NCBI GenBank assembly: GCA_019828595.1
Contig: JAHQRK010000020.1
Location: 310,001-374,000 of the forward strand
Origin: Aphanomyces cochlioides
Lineage: Eukaryota > Oomycota > Saprolegniomycetes > Saprolegniales > Verrucalvaceae
Length of the DNA stretch: 64,000 nt
Direction: 5' to 3'
The position numbers were made by a program, and so were the translations under genes. This document shows, piece after piece, positions 53,652-64,000 of the stretch (within the stretch, counting starts at the first letter, position 1; each line of letters begins with the position of its first letter). The notes under the pieces were generated by a model. That model was not told the origin of the DNA, ran no database searches, and saw nothing but the letters and a program-made list of their open reading frames with translations.

Positions 53652-55115
53652 CTAAAGCTCCTCATTGTTCAAGTTAGCCACAAGAGCGAGATTGTCGTCT
53701 TGTACTTCTTTCGAGAGTTTCTTCAGGGGAACTGAGCCATCAGCGACCACAATCATGTCACTATAGATGCTAAGCAACTTTGGATCAAGGTGGTGTCGGC
53801 CTTGCTCTCGGTCGATCCATGAGAAATCCTCCACTTCGAGTATATTCACTGATTTCGATTGATCCGGCTTGGCAAAGAGCATCGACTCAATTGGGATGCC
53901 TGTTGCTTCATGGACTTTGTTGGAAAGGATGTCAATCCAGCTTTCCTGGCGGTCTTCGTACTCAAATATGATTTCCTGGAGTGGACCAAATTTGAGATTG
54001 GCACGATCCAAGACCGAGATATAGAAGAGCATGTGGTCACGTGGCAGCTCCTCAGGCTCGGCCAAGATCTGGACGGCAAAGCGGCGGTCTTGAACAAGAG
54101 TCAATTGCGAAGCTTGACTGAGCCTGACACCGTCAGGAAGAATTGTCTTCAAGCGGCGATGGCAATAGTCTTGAAGACGTAAATACGGCGCATGAATACC
54201 TTTGACGGCAAAATGTTGAGCGATAGCCGCACGCACTTTGTCAACCATGACGTCGTTTAACACGATAAATTTCATCAGCAATGTCAGCTCCTCGGGTTGT
54301 ACTCCACCTATGAGGAATATCGATGGCTCTGTGGGTCATGGCTTTGGCTGGAACCGATGTATTTCAATGTGGAATTCATCACCAGCCAGTGGTCGTCCCG
54401 GGGAGACGAAAAGAATCGTGTGGTCAATCATCGACAGTTTCATGAATGACACATTGAGATGTTTAAGTTCTTGAGCATACTCGGACGCTCCGCGGAGGAG
54501 CCTGAACGAGTTGGGCGGCATGTCCAAGAACTTGACCAGTTGATCCTTGAGGGTCTGAAGTGGCTCACGGCGGTCCACGACAAACGACCATTTTGCACCT
54601 TCTTTGTTGTCCATGGCAGGGTCATTAGCACGCGCAAGTATGTTTTTATCCTTGCATTTCACACGAATAGTCATCAAATGCGCTTGGTTAACAAAGAAAT
54701 CCTTGGCGACACTCGATGAGTCCAAACTTGGACATTCTTCCACTTAGACTTTGCAGCCGTTGCGAAGCTGGAGATTTTGACGCAAGGTGCGCTGCATGTA
54801 TATGTCTTCATCGGCAGGATTCAAAACACTCGTTTGGATGTTCCAGTAGCCGTGGCCATTCATGCGCAACACACGGCATTTATCACGGTCCAAGCCATAT
54901 TTCATTCGCAAAATCTCCACCAAGTCTTCCACTGTCGAGTCGTCTGCAATCTGAAGCACGTACGCTGGCTCCGTAAAGTGAGGCGTAGGCAAGGGTTCGT
55001 ACTTGCGGACGAGTAATTGCAATGCCGAACTGTCGTATTCGACCCACTCGTCGTGGCTGGAAGAGCGGGCTTCAAGGAGAAGAGAGCTGTAATCATCGAA
55101 TCCAAGCTGCTCGAG
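53652..55115 (-). pseudogene. USP47-C-terminus-like protein, copy B, 3' part
   Basis: One frame from the insertion site (TCGAG, 55111-55115) down to 53652, interrupted by TAA at 54744-54746 (Tyr in copy A) and TGA at 54336-54338 (Arg in copy D). It carries EDSTVEDL-, KDQLVKFLDM- and IPIESMLFAKP-type segments in the same order as copy A, about 75-80% similar by eye. With 59986-60286 it forms one gene split by element 2. Confidence 0.7.
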
Positions 55116-55427
55116 TGTGGAGAGGCAACCCGCGAAAGTTTATCGAACACACCATTAGGGGAGTGCCGCCTCCCTGTCAAATGCAATCGATTAACTTAAC
55201 ACGGTAAAACCAAATCTGCCGATCTTGGACTCGGTCCTTGGCCGAAGAGTCGCCTTGAACAGGCGCAACCTTTGGGTCGACCAGTCGCCAGATCGCAGTC
55301 ACTCAGACTGACTATGCAATACACAACACCCATCAACTGCATCTTGACACGGGAGCACGACATTCGACTGTCACCCGAGGTACAAGTCTGTGTGCGGATG
55401 GAGATGGCTTACCTCCATCACGCAACA
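55116..55427 (-). repeat. 3' LTR of element 2
   Basis: 312 bp; differs from the 5' LTR by a few bases. The shared hairpin lies at 55156-55174. Confidence 0.9.
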
Positions 55428-55471
55428 CACACCCCAAGCCATGTCCATCCACGGACAGACTTGGTTTCACA

Positions 55472-57760
55472 CTACGCCTTCAACTTGGCCTTGATCGACT
55501 TGATACGGCTCGCCAGCTGTTCTCGATCTCTGCCAGGCTTGAGGGCATCAACATACGCATGGACCACAGCTGGGCAGTCGCGCAACAGCTGGGTCACATC
55601 TTCCCATGAAGCTTCGATCGCTTCAAACCCTTCCCAGTGGACTAGCATATAGTAGCGGTCGCGGGCTTTGTCAAATTTGTGGGATTCGATGCGCTCGACC
55701 TTCAGGAGGATGCCTTGGTTGGCCACATGTTCGAGGATTTCATCCGTCACTTCAAAGCTTGACTCTGCATACATCTTGAGTCTGGACATGTGTGCGTCCC
55801 GCTGTTCCTTCGTGATCAGATGTTCGATCCTTGCTGAAAACTCGTTGACTTCAACCACTCGGTACGGTCCAACCCATGTGACCAGTAGCTTTGGGTGATG
55901 CGCTTCATCCACACGCGACCATAGGACATAGTCGCCTCGGTCCGCGTTGCACGCAGGATATTGACTTGTTTCGCATCGGTGAATAAGCACATCGTTCCGT
56001 CGTCTCTTGGGTGGGCCAGCTCAATCACCGAGCGGAGCTTGGCCTTTACCGCTTCAAACGCTTTCACTGCACCATCCGTCAGGGAGATCTGTATTCCCGA
56101 CACGATGCGTTTCTTCTTAGACTTGCCGTCGAGCGCGCGGGTCAAGCACTGCTGTAGCGGGTGTACCGTTTGCGCATATTCAGTGATGGATTCTCGCAGC
56201 CAGTTTGTCGCACAGATAAACTGTTGTAGTCCGCCAGCATTCGTCGGTACTGGGATCACACAGAGCGCTTCAATGCGTTCGGGGTCTTGTTTCACACCAG
56301 ACTCACTTAGGTAGCGACCGCACCACTTGACTTGCTTCGTGTATAGCTTCGTCGTCGTAGGGCAGAGCTTGAATCCATACTGACTGACCAAGTCAAAGAA
56401 CTGGTCCAGTACTGTCGTATATTCTTCTGGGTCATCGGCGTAGACGAGGATATCGTCTATCCAGACCAACAGATGCTTGTTGAGCAGCGGCGCATAGCAT
56501 TCTTCGCTCGTTGACTGGACGTAGAGCGCGCTGTCAACATGTCCTTGCATCACCCGGTTTTGCGTCATGACCCAGCCATTGAGCATGAACGACAGCATGA
56601 CTTGGCTTGCCGGGTCCAGAGGGAACTGCCAAAAGCAATTTGGGCATGTCGAACGTTCCCATTGCCTTCTTCCCACGTAGATGCTGCGTGATCGTCGACT
56701 GGAAAGGCAACGTACCGGCCTTGGGTACTGTGCGCGCGTTGACCATCCGGTAGTCGTTCGTAAGTCGGTAATACTTGAGAACTTCTTCATATGTCCACTT
56801 GTCCGCGGACTTCAACATGCGCCGACCATCAGGCTTCATGACTGGGTTGACCGGTGAGCACCACTGGCTTTGCTGATTGTGTCGGATCACGCCGGCATCG
56901 CGTAGCTCGTTCCCAAATAACGTAAGAAACCTTGTTTCCAGTGGGTTGTGTGGTCTTGCCGTGCATCGATACGGTTCGCAACCTTCCTTTGGCGTCACCT
57001 TCAGTGGTTCAACCCTCGCCGGCGGGTCTGATCCATTGAACTTGAGTCGCCAAATGTCGTGTTTCGTCAACGCCTTCCATAAGCGGCCAGCCAGGTCAAC
57101 CGGGAAGCCATCATCGCAGGCTTCCTGGACCATGTCGGCCAGCGCTGTCTCCAGTTCGCTCTTCGGTTTCGGCAGACCAAAGCGCGCTGTCCTCAGCAGG
57201 ACAATAGATCTGCGCCTGAGCCGTGGATTTTCAAACTCAACTGCCTCAAGATCATCCTCTTCACTTGCCATCCGCTGAGCAGTTTCAGCCAATAAACGGT
57301 CAATGTTGATCCCAACCAATCGGAGTGTCTGGTCGGATACCAGCAGCTCATCGCCTTCGGCCACGATGTAGCACTTCCTCTTGCCAGGTACGCGCACTGC
57401 TCCAGCCGATGTCTGCATGGTGAGGCTCAATTCCACGTAGGCATATGATTCGAAGCCTTGATCGTTGCAGCCAATGCCGCGAAGGGGTTCGCGCAGTTGA
57501 ACTATCTCGAGCTTCGGGCATCTTGCTTGAAGTTGCTTGAGAATCGACATTGGGATGACATGATCTCAGCGCCGGTGTCGGGACAATACAAGCAGTCGAG
57601 AGCGCTATTAATGTTAATATAGCGTCCTTGTCCTGAGTCATTCTTCGCGCGTTTCGCCTTCTTGCGTTGCATGTAGCGGTTGCGGCTGGCGGCGTTCGCA
57701 ATCTTCTTCACCTTTCTCTCGCTTGAACTTGTACGCTCTGGGCATTGCGCCATCATATGA
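55472..57760 (-). pseudogene. Pol remnant of element 2
   Basis: Order from high to low coordinate: protease (YCPDTGAE near 57575, then a frame change), the flap and linker (to about 57240), then reverse transcriptase (WCSPVNPVMK, RLTNDYRMVN, with a shift near 56640 before CFWQFPLDPA; active site WIDDILVYA). RNase H stops right after LFTDA (about 55965), where a deletion joins it to the end of integrase (GDYVLWSRVDE). A chromodomain (VHWEGFEAIEASWE) and Lys-rich tail end at 55472. Unlike element 1, the GPY-to-chromodomain segment has no stop. Confidence 0.8.
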
Positions 57761-59657
57761 CCAGGCTAGCGGCAGTTGTAGCACACACCAGACGGCTTCA
57801 AGTCAAACTTGACCTTGGGCTTGTCATCCTTTCCCGATGTTGGGCCATACTTCGTCATTCGCTGGTTGTGGTGAGTGTTGGCATGCAAGTCACCCTGGCG
57901 GGACCGATGCGATGCTTCTGGACTTTCCGTGTCCTTGCGATCATGTGATCGGCGGAACTTGGTCTTGGGTTCGGGTGACGGACTTGACGAACTGAAACTG
58001 TCTTCACGTTCCCGCTTGAGTGACGTCATCGCATGTTTTTCCACCAGTTCCTCTGCAGATCGGTGTATCTCCATCTGTTCCTCAATCAAATCGCTGAGCG
58101 CTTCAAGTGTGTGTCTTCTTGGGTCCACGTTGTAGTTCTCACGCACTTGACCTCACCTTGCGGACATCCTTGTCTTCCATAGACCGTTGCAGACAATTGT
58201 CTTGAATCGCAGTGTAGAGTTGGTCCATAAAATCCAGTAATCGAGAGTTGACATCTCCCTTCGTCTTCATCAACACATCACTGAGGGCTTTCTTGATCTC
58301 GCATTCTGTGGCGCGCTTCATCGGCGGTCTCGTTTTCACAATATTCCAGATGTATTGCTGGAATCGGTCTTCCGTGAGATCACGCACGTCGATCTTCAGC
58401 TTGATCTTGCATAGCACCTCGAGCAAGCTACGCGAGATGGAGTCCATCCATTTCTTCGTGTAGGCTTGCCATTCCATTCCATGTTCCGTTGCGGCAGAAC
58501 GTACATCGCCTTCTCGTACTTGATGCGCTTCTTGAGCCATGCCACCAGATGATCGCGATCGAAACTTTCGATTTCTGGCGCCTTGATATGACTGGAGAGA
58601 AACTTGATGCCGCCACCAGATGGTTGGTCCTGTCTGGCGCGTCGCACAGGCGATCTGCTCCGAGATCGTCCACGTGGTGGAGATCGTCGTCGCGGCATCC
58701 AGCGGTCGCGTCTTGGGGATCTTTCGTGTCTTGGAGGTCGGCCATGTCGTGGAGATCTTTCTCGTCGCGGGGATCGCTCACGTCTTGGGGATAATTCACG
58801 TCGCGGGGATCGCTCACGTCGAGGAGATCGGTCTTATCTTCCGTCAGCAATATGTCCCCATCCACCACCAGGGGTGGGATGGTTGGACGGCGGCATGCCT
58901 TTTGTCCATGCATCTTCGATTTCTTGCGCGCGCTGTGCGTCAACTTGATGGCGCTGGATATCGTGTCCGCGTTGGCGCCGTTCCTCGATTCCCGCTCACG
59001 GCGTTCGTTCTCGGCGATGGTTTCTTCTTCCATCTTCTTGCGCTGAGCTTTCGTGATCTTGACCTTCTTGATGCCGAGCATCTTGTTCTCCATCTGGCCG
59101 ACCTTCTTCTTCGCAGCATGCAATTCATCGTCGTCGACAAGGAAAGGGTCGTCGTATTCTTCGTTTCTTTCCATCCACTCGGTGTCCATGTATCGGATGC
59201 CCGGTGGGTGCGGCTTGTCGGGGATCTGGTAGTGCGCCTTTGCTGCTTCGTACAATACAACCTTGTGGTGGATTATCGCATACTCGTCGTATGTGAGATC
59301 CTTCGGCTGCTTGGTGTTCTGCGGTACGTCATTCGCCAGCCGTTGGAACAGTTCGCGTTGTACGCTCGTCATCGTCGCTGGCAGAGGTCCCCAATTTGGG
59401 CTTCGGCTTCGTTCCGACGCTTGGCTTGTTGCCGCTGGTGCTTCCGTGGCCACCGCGTCTTCTTCCTTCGTTTCCTCGGCACTACCAGGGTCCATTTCCT
59501 GGACCGCTGGCGGCCCCGCTTCTGCTTGTGCCTTGGGTTGGGACTTCTCAGCCGGCGCAGCTTCTTGGACGCTCATCTTTCTGCTTCTTCGCTTTTTGAA
59601 AAATGACTTCCAATTGAGCATCCGTTTGCGAAGAGGCAGTTGGCTTCTGCGTCTCAT
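57757..59657 (-). pseudogene. Gag of element 2, frameshifted
   Basis: The N-terminal part (to about 58430) is Glu/Ala/Pro-rich, with a coiled stretch (KKKVGQMENKMLG) and SDPRD-type repeats near 58740-58840. A shift near 58650-58690 leads to an RS-rich segment (RRRSPPRGRSRSRSP), and another near 58500 to a helical capsid-like region (SRSLLEVLCKIKLKIDV...NSRLLDFMDQLYTAI). The CCHC knuckle CYNCR-stop-PGHMMAQC is split by TAG near 57768, where element 1 has Lys or Gln. The helical region has no counterpart in element 1. Confidence 0.75.
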
Positions 59658-59672
59658 CGCTAAAGTATACTT

Positions 59673-59985
59673 TGTGGAGAGGTAACCCGCGAAAGTTTAT
59701 CGAACACACCATTAGGGGAGTGCCGCCTCCCTGTCAAATGCAATCGATTAACTTAACACGGTAAAACCAAATCTGCCGATCTTGGACTCGGTCCTTGGCC
59801 GAAGAGTCGCCTTGAACAGGCGCAACCTTTGGGTCGACCAGTCGCCAGATCGCAGTCACTCAGACTGACTATGCAATACACAACACCCATCAACTGCATC
59901 TTGACACGGGAGCACGACACTCGACTGTCACCCGAGGTACAAGTCTGTGTGCGGATGGAGATGGCTTACCTCCATCACACAACAT
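59673..59985 (-). repeat. 5' LTR of element 2
   Basis: 313 bp; preceded internally by the AAGTATACTTTAG junction (59660-59672 on the plus strand). The hairpin lies at 59713-59731. Confidence 0.9.
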
Positions 59986-60286
59986 CGAGCGAGCAATGTT
60001 CCCGTCCCTTGTGTGTTTCCAGTGGTAACGTCATGTATCTGTCGTAGCTGCGAAGGCGCACAAAGTTTGGATCATAAGGGACATCGAAGAGCTTAGCAGC
60101 CTTCTCCGTCTCTTCCGACAAGGATTCGTGCTTAGAAATGTGAATCGTCTTGTGACCTGGTAGATAGAAGATCTCGAGCTGGATCCATGAGATTCTGTCT
60201 TTTGGTTCGTGTTGCTGTCTCCTGGCTTCATCGATTGCAAACGATTCTTCGTCGTGGTCCGAGTTGGATATTACAAAGCTGGACAT
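59986..60286 (-). pseudogene. USP47-C-terminus-like protein, copy B, 5' part
   Basis: Starts MSSFVISNSDHDEES at 60286, aligned with the copy A start, and reads the first ubiquitin-like segment (IQLEIFYLPGHK... to GREHCSLE) up to the retrotransposon. Joining it to 55110 restores the reading frame, which proves that element 2 landed inside a continuous gene. Confidence 0.8.
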
Positions 60287-60685
60287 GAGTATTTACGTGT
60301 AAGCTCAGCTTGCCATCGATGTGGATCTTTCACGACTGGGCGACTGTCAAGGCACCTCGTTTGTGATAGGTCATGTGGAACGACGAACCAACGAGGCGAC
60401 AACTTTGGCGAAAATGATGGGCGTGCCCGAGCAAATGACGGTCCAAACGGCGACAATATGCACTGCTCCGTGTCGTCATTTTATGGTCGAGTCTTCCTTG
60501 TCACGATCTCTCGCATGGAGAGGGTTGTAGTCGAAGCCATGAAAAACTGCCGTCAGTCATGAAAGGACACTAGACCAAAGGATTTCAACGAGCTGTGCCA
60601 CTGAAGGAGCTGTGGAGTTGGATAGCTGAAAGTTGATCGACTTGTTCATGAGTGCAACGAACTCATTTCGCTCATTCATGGACAA
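60287..60685. other. 5' flank of copy B
   Basis: Homologous to the copy A flank (45955-46150); no gene. The right edge meets the truncated 3' end of copy C. Confidence 0.5.
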
Positions 60686-62305
60686 TCATTGGGGTTGAGT
60701 TTCGCCGACAGCCAGTGGTCGTCGCGGGGCGAGGAACAGCATCGTATGATCCTCCATACACAAGTTCTCAAACGACTCGTCAAGCACATTAAGCTCTGGA
60801 TCATACTCAGACCTTCCACGTATAAGCCTGAACTTGTTGGCTGGCATGTCCAAGCACTTGGCCTGTTGATCTGAAGTGCCGTGAGCCAGTTCCGAATTTT
60901 GCGGATATTTTTTAAAAATATGCGGAATTCTGAAAGCACTGGTCCGCAGGCTTTTTCCGCAAAACGCTAAAGTTGAGGAGGGCCATTCCGCAAAATGTCG
61001 CTTCGAGATCAATGGAAAGTAAGGTAGATCGATCTTGGTTAGTGTGCGATGCACAGAGGAAGCTGGTCTTTTGAACATTTTATTTTTTGCAGCCTCTTCT
61101 AACCAAGGAGGCTTGGTATAATATACCACATGCACAACGTCCCAGACAGTATCGACGGCTTCTTGTTAATTGGACTCATTGTTTTCATCCCAAGTCAGTA
61201 CTTGGAAACATCGTTATTATCTCGCTTCGACATTACGTAGTGTCGTGTCAAGCTTGACAAAGTAGAGACTGGAATATGAGGAATAGTTTTATTGACAAAG
61301 GTTTTATTGGCTGAAAATATTCTTAAATTCATTTTGATTGGCTAATCGTTCAGCACATCGATTGTGCCTACGATGTGCAGAACTTGGAATATGCTCACGG
61401 CGGGCTAACATTTTGAGACTTTGGCATTTCCAAAACAACAAGAGCATTGCTTAAAAGCAAGAGATGGGCCCTAGACAGTTTTGGCCAGTACCATTCTTAC
61501 ATTTTTGTCCTTTGCGGAAATGCGGAAGCACATAAAACACTCTTTCAGCAGCGATAGATATTGATTTGATGCAGCACAACCTTTCGATACGTTGTGCGCT
61601 TGATATACTAAACTACTTCGCACATGCTTAGTTCGTTGAAGCAACCTAGATATACTTTGCGGTCGAGTTTGCGTTAATTTGCAGAAGTCTGACACCCTCA
61701 TTCCGCAACTTCCGCTGCGGAAATTGTAACGCTGATGGCCATGTTGTACCTTCTATGGAGTCGACGTCATTATTAACACGTGCATTTGGCGTGAATAGTC
61801 ATTGATTGCGCTTCGTCCACGAACAAATCCTCCTTGTCACTTATCACGGTCCAGTCTATATTTCACGCACAAATTCTCGAGCAGATCTTCCAATGTCTAG
61901 TCTCTTGCAGTCTGAGCACGTTTGCTGGCTCGGTGACGTGAGGCTTCGGGAATGGTTCATACATGCGCATTAGGTATTCCAAGGCTGAGATGTGGTATTC
62001 GACCCATTCGTCTTCAAGAGAAGCGGACTTCAAGGAGAAGGGGCCTTGTTTGGGTAGAACTGGAGCTCCATGAGTGAGCAAGGCTCTCGACAAGTGTATG
62101 TGTCCTGTGGCAACTTTATGTAATTGCTGTAGCTGCAAAGGCGAACAAAGTTTGGATCGTAGGGGACATCAAAGAGCATTGCAGCCTTCTCCGTTGCTTC
62201 AGACAAGGAAGCGTGATTTGAAATTTGATTCTTCTTTTGGCTTGGAGGATACAAGATCTTGAGCTGGTTCATCTCGTCGCTTTCTTTAGATGTTGACGCT
62301 GTCAC
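60686..62305 (-). pseudogene. USP47-C-terminus-like protein, copy C, fragmented
   Basis: N-terminal piece 62030-62305 (NQLKILYPPSQKKNQISNHASLSEATEKAAMLFDVPYDPN), a shifted piece 61863-62040 (DEWVEYHISALEYLMRMYEP), then an insertion (about 60880-61732), then 60686-60880 (CLDMPANKFRLIRGRSEYDPEL...APRRPLAVGE). Several frameshifts and deletions are present, and the C-terminal third is missing. The first codons overlap the cysteine dioxygenase relic, so its true start is lost. Confidence 0.65.
60880..61732. mobile_element. ~0.85 kb non-coding element rich in TGCGGAA
   Basis: Interrupts the copy C alignment between GTCCAAGCACTTGGCCTG and ATGGCCATGTTGTACC. TGCGGAA or its complement occurs near 60921, 60955, 60986, 61512, 61521, 61701 and 61716, clustered toward both ends, like transposase-binding subterminal repeats of hAT-type elements. 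Clear terminal inverted repeats and a target duplication were not found. No coding capacity. Confidence 0.5.
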
Positions 62306-62410
62306 GCTTCATTTGTACCCATGGGCCAATGACGTCTATGGCATGATCCATCCCATGCTGTTCGTTCAACGTCGACTGTTTGTGGTATGAGACGCTATTT
62401 AGCAAGCAAA
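62289..62410 (+). pseudogene. Cysteine dioxygenase 3' relic
   Basis: Matches 43568-43700 (GTCACGxTxCATTTGTAC, TGGCATGATCCATCC, TCGACTGT) with indels; the conserved LHLY codons are still visible, but the frame is lost. It sits beside copy D in the same orientation as the intact pair. Confidence 0.75.
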
Positions 62411-62499
62411 TTGATATTGCGACTCTCAACTATCTTTGGTGCTTTACCCATGGATTTTCAGCTGGTCTATTCCATCTCGATGGACTAACGGGCAGTTGC

Positions 62500-63260
62500 C
62501 TACTCGAGCTCCTCATCGCTCGAGTTGTCAACGAGCGCAAGCATGGCGTCTTGTTCTTCTTTTGTGAGTTTCTTCAGGGGCACCGAGCCATCAGCGACTA
62601 CAATTTGGTCAGCATATTTCCCAAATGACCTTGGATCGAGGAGCTGTCGGCCTTCCTCTCGGTCAATCCATGACAATTCTTCCATTTGGAGCACATGAAC
62701 CTCTTGTGTTTGGTACGGCTTGGCGAAGAGCATCGACTCAATCGGGATGCCAGTTGCTTCATTGACGTTGTTAGAGAGAATATCAAACCAGCTTTCCTGA
62801 CGGTCTTTGTACTCAAATATGATCTCCTGGCAAGGACCAAATTTGAAATTGGCACGATCAAAGACTGAGACGTAATAGAGCATGTGGTCATGAGGCAGCA
62901 ATTCAGGCTCTGATAGGATCTGGACAACGAATTGACGGTTCTCAAAAGGAGTCAATGTCGAGGCTTGATTGAGCTTAAAGCCGTCAATGAGGATGTTGTT
63001 CAAGTGGCGATGGTAATAGTCTTCAAGACGTAAATACGGCGCATGAATACCTTTGACGGAAAAATGTTGAGCGATAGCCGCACGCACTTTGTCCACCATG
63101 ACGTCGTTCAACACGATGAACTTCATCAGCAACGTCAGTTCGTCGGGTTTTACTCCACCTTGTAGGAAGTTCGATGGCTTCGTGGGCCGTGGCTTTCGCT
63201 GGTACCAAAGTATTTCAATGTGGTACTCATCGCCAGCCAGTGGTCGATTATCGCAAGAAA
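62500..63260 (-). pseudogene. USP47-C-terminus-like protein, copy D, C-terminal half
   Basis: An open frame without lesions from about 63260 (NRPLAGDEYHIEILWYQ) to the stop at 62500. It holds the LTLLMKFIVLNDVMVDKVR segment and the terminal IPIESMLFAKPY...GDxIVVADGSVPLKKLTKEEQ region. The upstream half is absent: homology starts abruptly near 63260, and the frame before it (63261-63357) is unrelated. It is the reference for judging the frameshift in copy A and the TGA in copy B. Confidence 0.65.
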
Positions 63261-64000
63261 TTGTGCGCTTGTCCTGCTTTGTCAACTCCTGAGGAATCGT
63301 ATCGTCTATGACAAAGCGATCCCCATGATGACAAAGACACATGGAGTTGGGCAGCATAACCTAATTCAACCAGTCCAGAGGACGTGTTGCTTGATAAAGC
63401 AGTCAGGTTGACAAAGGACCTTGACGGCAAATTGGTGGTGATTGTGTCGACAGTATATGACACGTAGCCACAGAACCAATACTTGACAAGCACTTGATTG
63501 TTTACTTCATTTACTTGTGGCTGCACATTACCACCAGCGGCCATGGGAGCATCCAAACGACCATTTTGATTTCAGGAGACAAAGACATTTACATGCAGCT
63601 TGGGTTCTGTCGGGGTCTTCATCCTCACAGCGGGAGCGTCCAATCTTGGACTCGAGGAGTGACGCCCAGGATTGTTTCGTCATGGAGGCAAACATGATTT
63701 CGTGGATCGACTGGAACCTGTCCAGCTCCCGAAGGGTCGGCTCACCCAGCTCTTGCTCATCCCAGCCAACATGTTCGAACTCCGCAATGCGTCGTTCTAC
63801 AATATGACTCGATCGCAATCAATATCAGGCGCGCCAAGGTCGCAGAAATACTTTCCGAGGCAGATATTTCGGTCACCTCCCACAAAGGCATGATTCGAGC
63901 CGTGCATAAGATGCTAGGATCTTCGGTCAGAGAATTTTGCGAGCAAAGTGCTGGTCCTCTATTCCAGTTCATGCGCTCGTTGCTGCAACACGGTCATCTC
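63261..64000. other. Unassigned right edge
   Basis: A plus-strand frame from about 63780 to the window end reads coherently (INIRRAKVAEILSEADISVTS... to FQFMRSLLQHGHL) and is open at the edge. It may be the start or an exon of a gene beyond the window. A minus-strand frame at 63528-63818 is the alternative. Neither is recognised. Confidence 0.3.

Larger units (their letters stand above)
55116..59985 (-). mobile_element. Chromodomain Ty3/gypsy element 2, internally deleted
   Basis: LTRs 59673-59985 (5') and 55116-55427 (3') are nearly identical, start TGTTG and end CCACA on the minus strand. Target duplicate TCGAG lies at 55111-55115 and 59986-59990. It is related to element 1: same CACA-AAGTATACTTTAG junction, same LTR hairpin, similar purine tract (GGCTTGGGGTGTG), similar proteins. 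RNase H and the integrase core are deleted, and gag/pol carry several shifts, so it is not autonomous. Confidence 0.92.

Noticed and set aside
58620..59606. 328-codon plus-strand frame opposite gag of element 2
   Set aside because: A shadow of the low-complexity SDPRD/Arg-rich gag coding sequence.

Overview
The window looks like an oomycete chromosome segment, most likely Saprolegniales (Aphanomyces-like); the genus is inferred. The reasons are near-balanced base composition in genes, protein-coding genes with a few 43-51 bp GT-AG introns, expanded secreted proteases, a relic of an oomycete-style START-domain gene, and a mixture of chromoviral Ty3/gypsy, Tc1/mariner, MULE and Crypton elements in AT-rich spacers.

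Layout. 1-6 kb: a START-domain pseudogene and the first S10 serine carboxypeptidase (minus strand), then a 279 bp element with 55 bp inverted ends. 6-9.4 kb: a secreted subtilisin (S8) convergent with a phosphoglycerate-dehydrogenase-like gene whose catalytic triad is missing. 10-15.7 kb: a chromodomain Ty3/gypsy element (TSD AGTGG) lying 49 bp upstream of the second S10 start codon; it carries a duplicated 5' piece of that S10 gene next to its 5' LTR. 17-24.2 kb: an S10 relic, a membrane-protein gene with an inverted copy of its 3' end, and two further S10 genes that share a conversion-like tract. 24.3-28.2 kb: a four-exon full-size ABCB transporter. 28.6-34 kb: two paralogous small basic proteins, an IQ-motif protein and a five-exon CWF19 splicing factor. 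34-38 kb: a large palindrome, two truncated host genes and a frameshifted Tc1/mariner element with IR/DR termini. 38-42.8 kb: an AT-rich gene desert with repeated hairpins. 42.9-63.3 kb: cysteine dioxygenase followed by an array of USP47-C-terminus-like (ubiquitin-like fold, no protease domain) gene copies. All these copies are broken: one by a frameshift, one by two nonsense codons plus a second chromovirus (TSD TCGAG), one by an unclassified element with TGCGGAA repeats, and one is truncated. A 7.25 kb composite with inverted termini, holding MULE and Crypton remnants, sits in the 3' flank of the second copy.

Functionally, the intact host genes are secretory proteolysis (four S10, one S8), export (ABCB), cysteine catabolism (CDO), splicing (CWF19) and a few proteins of unknown role. 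The remainder is a record of tandem duplication and repeated transposon invasion. All names rest on reading motifs; no database search was possible.
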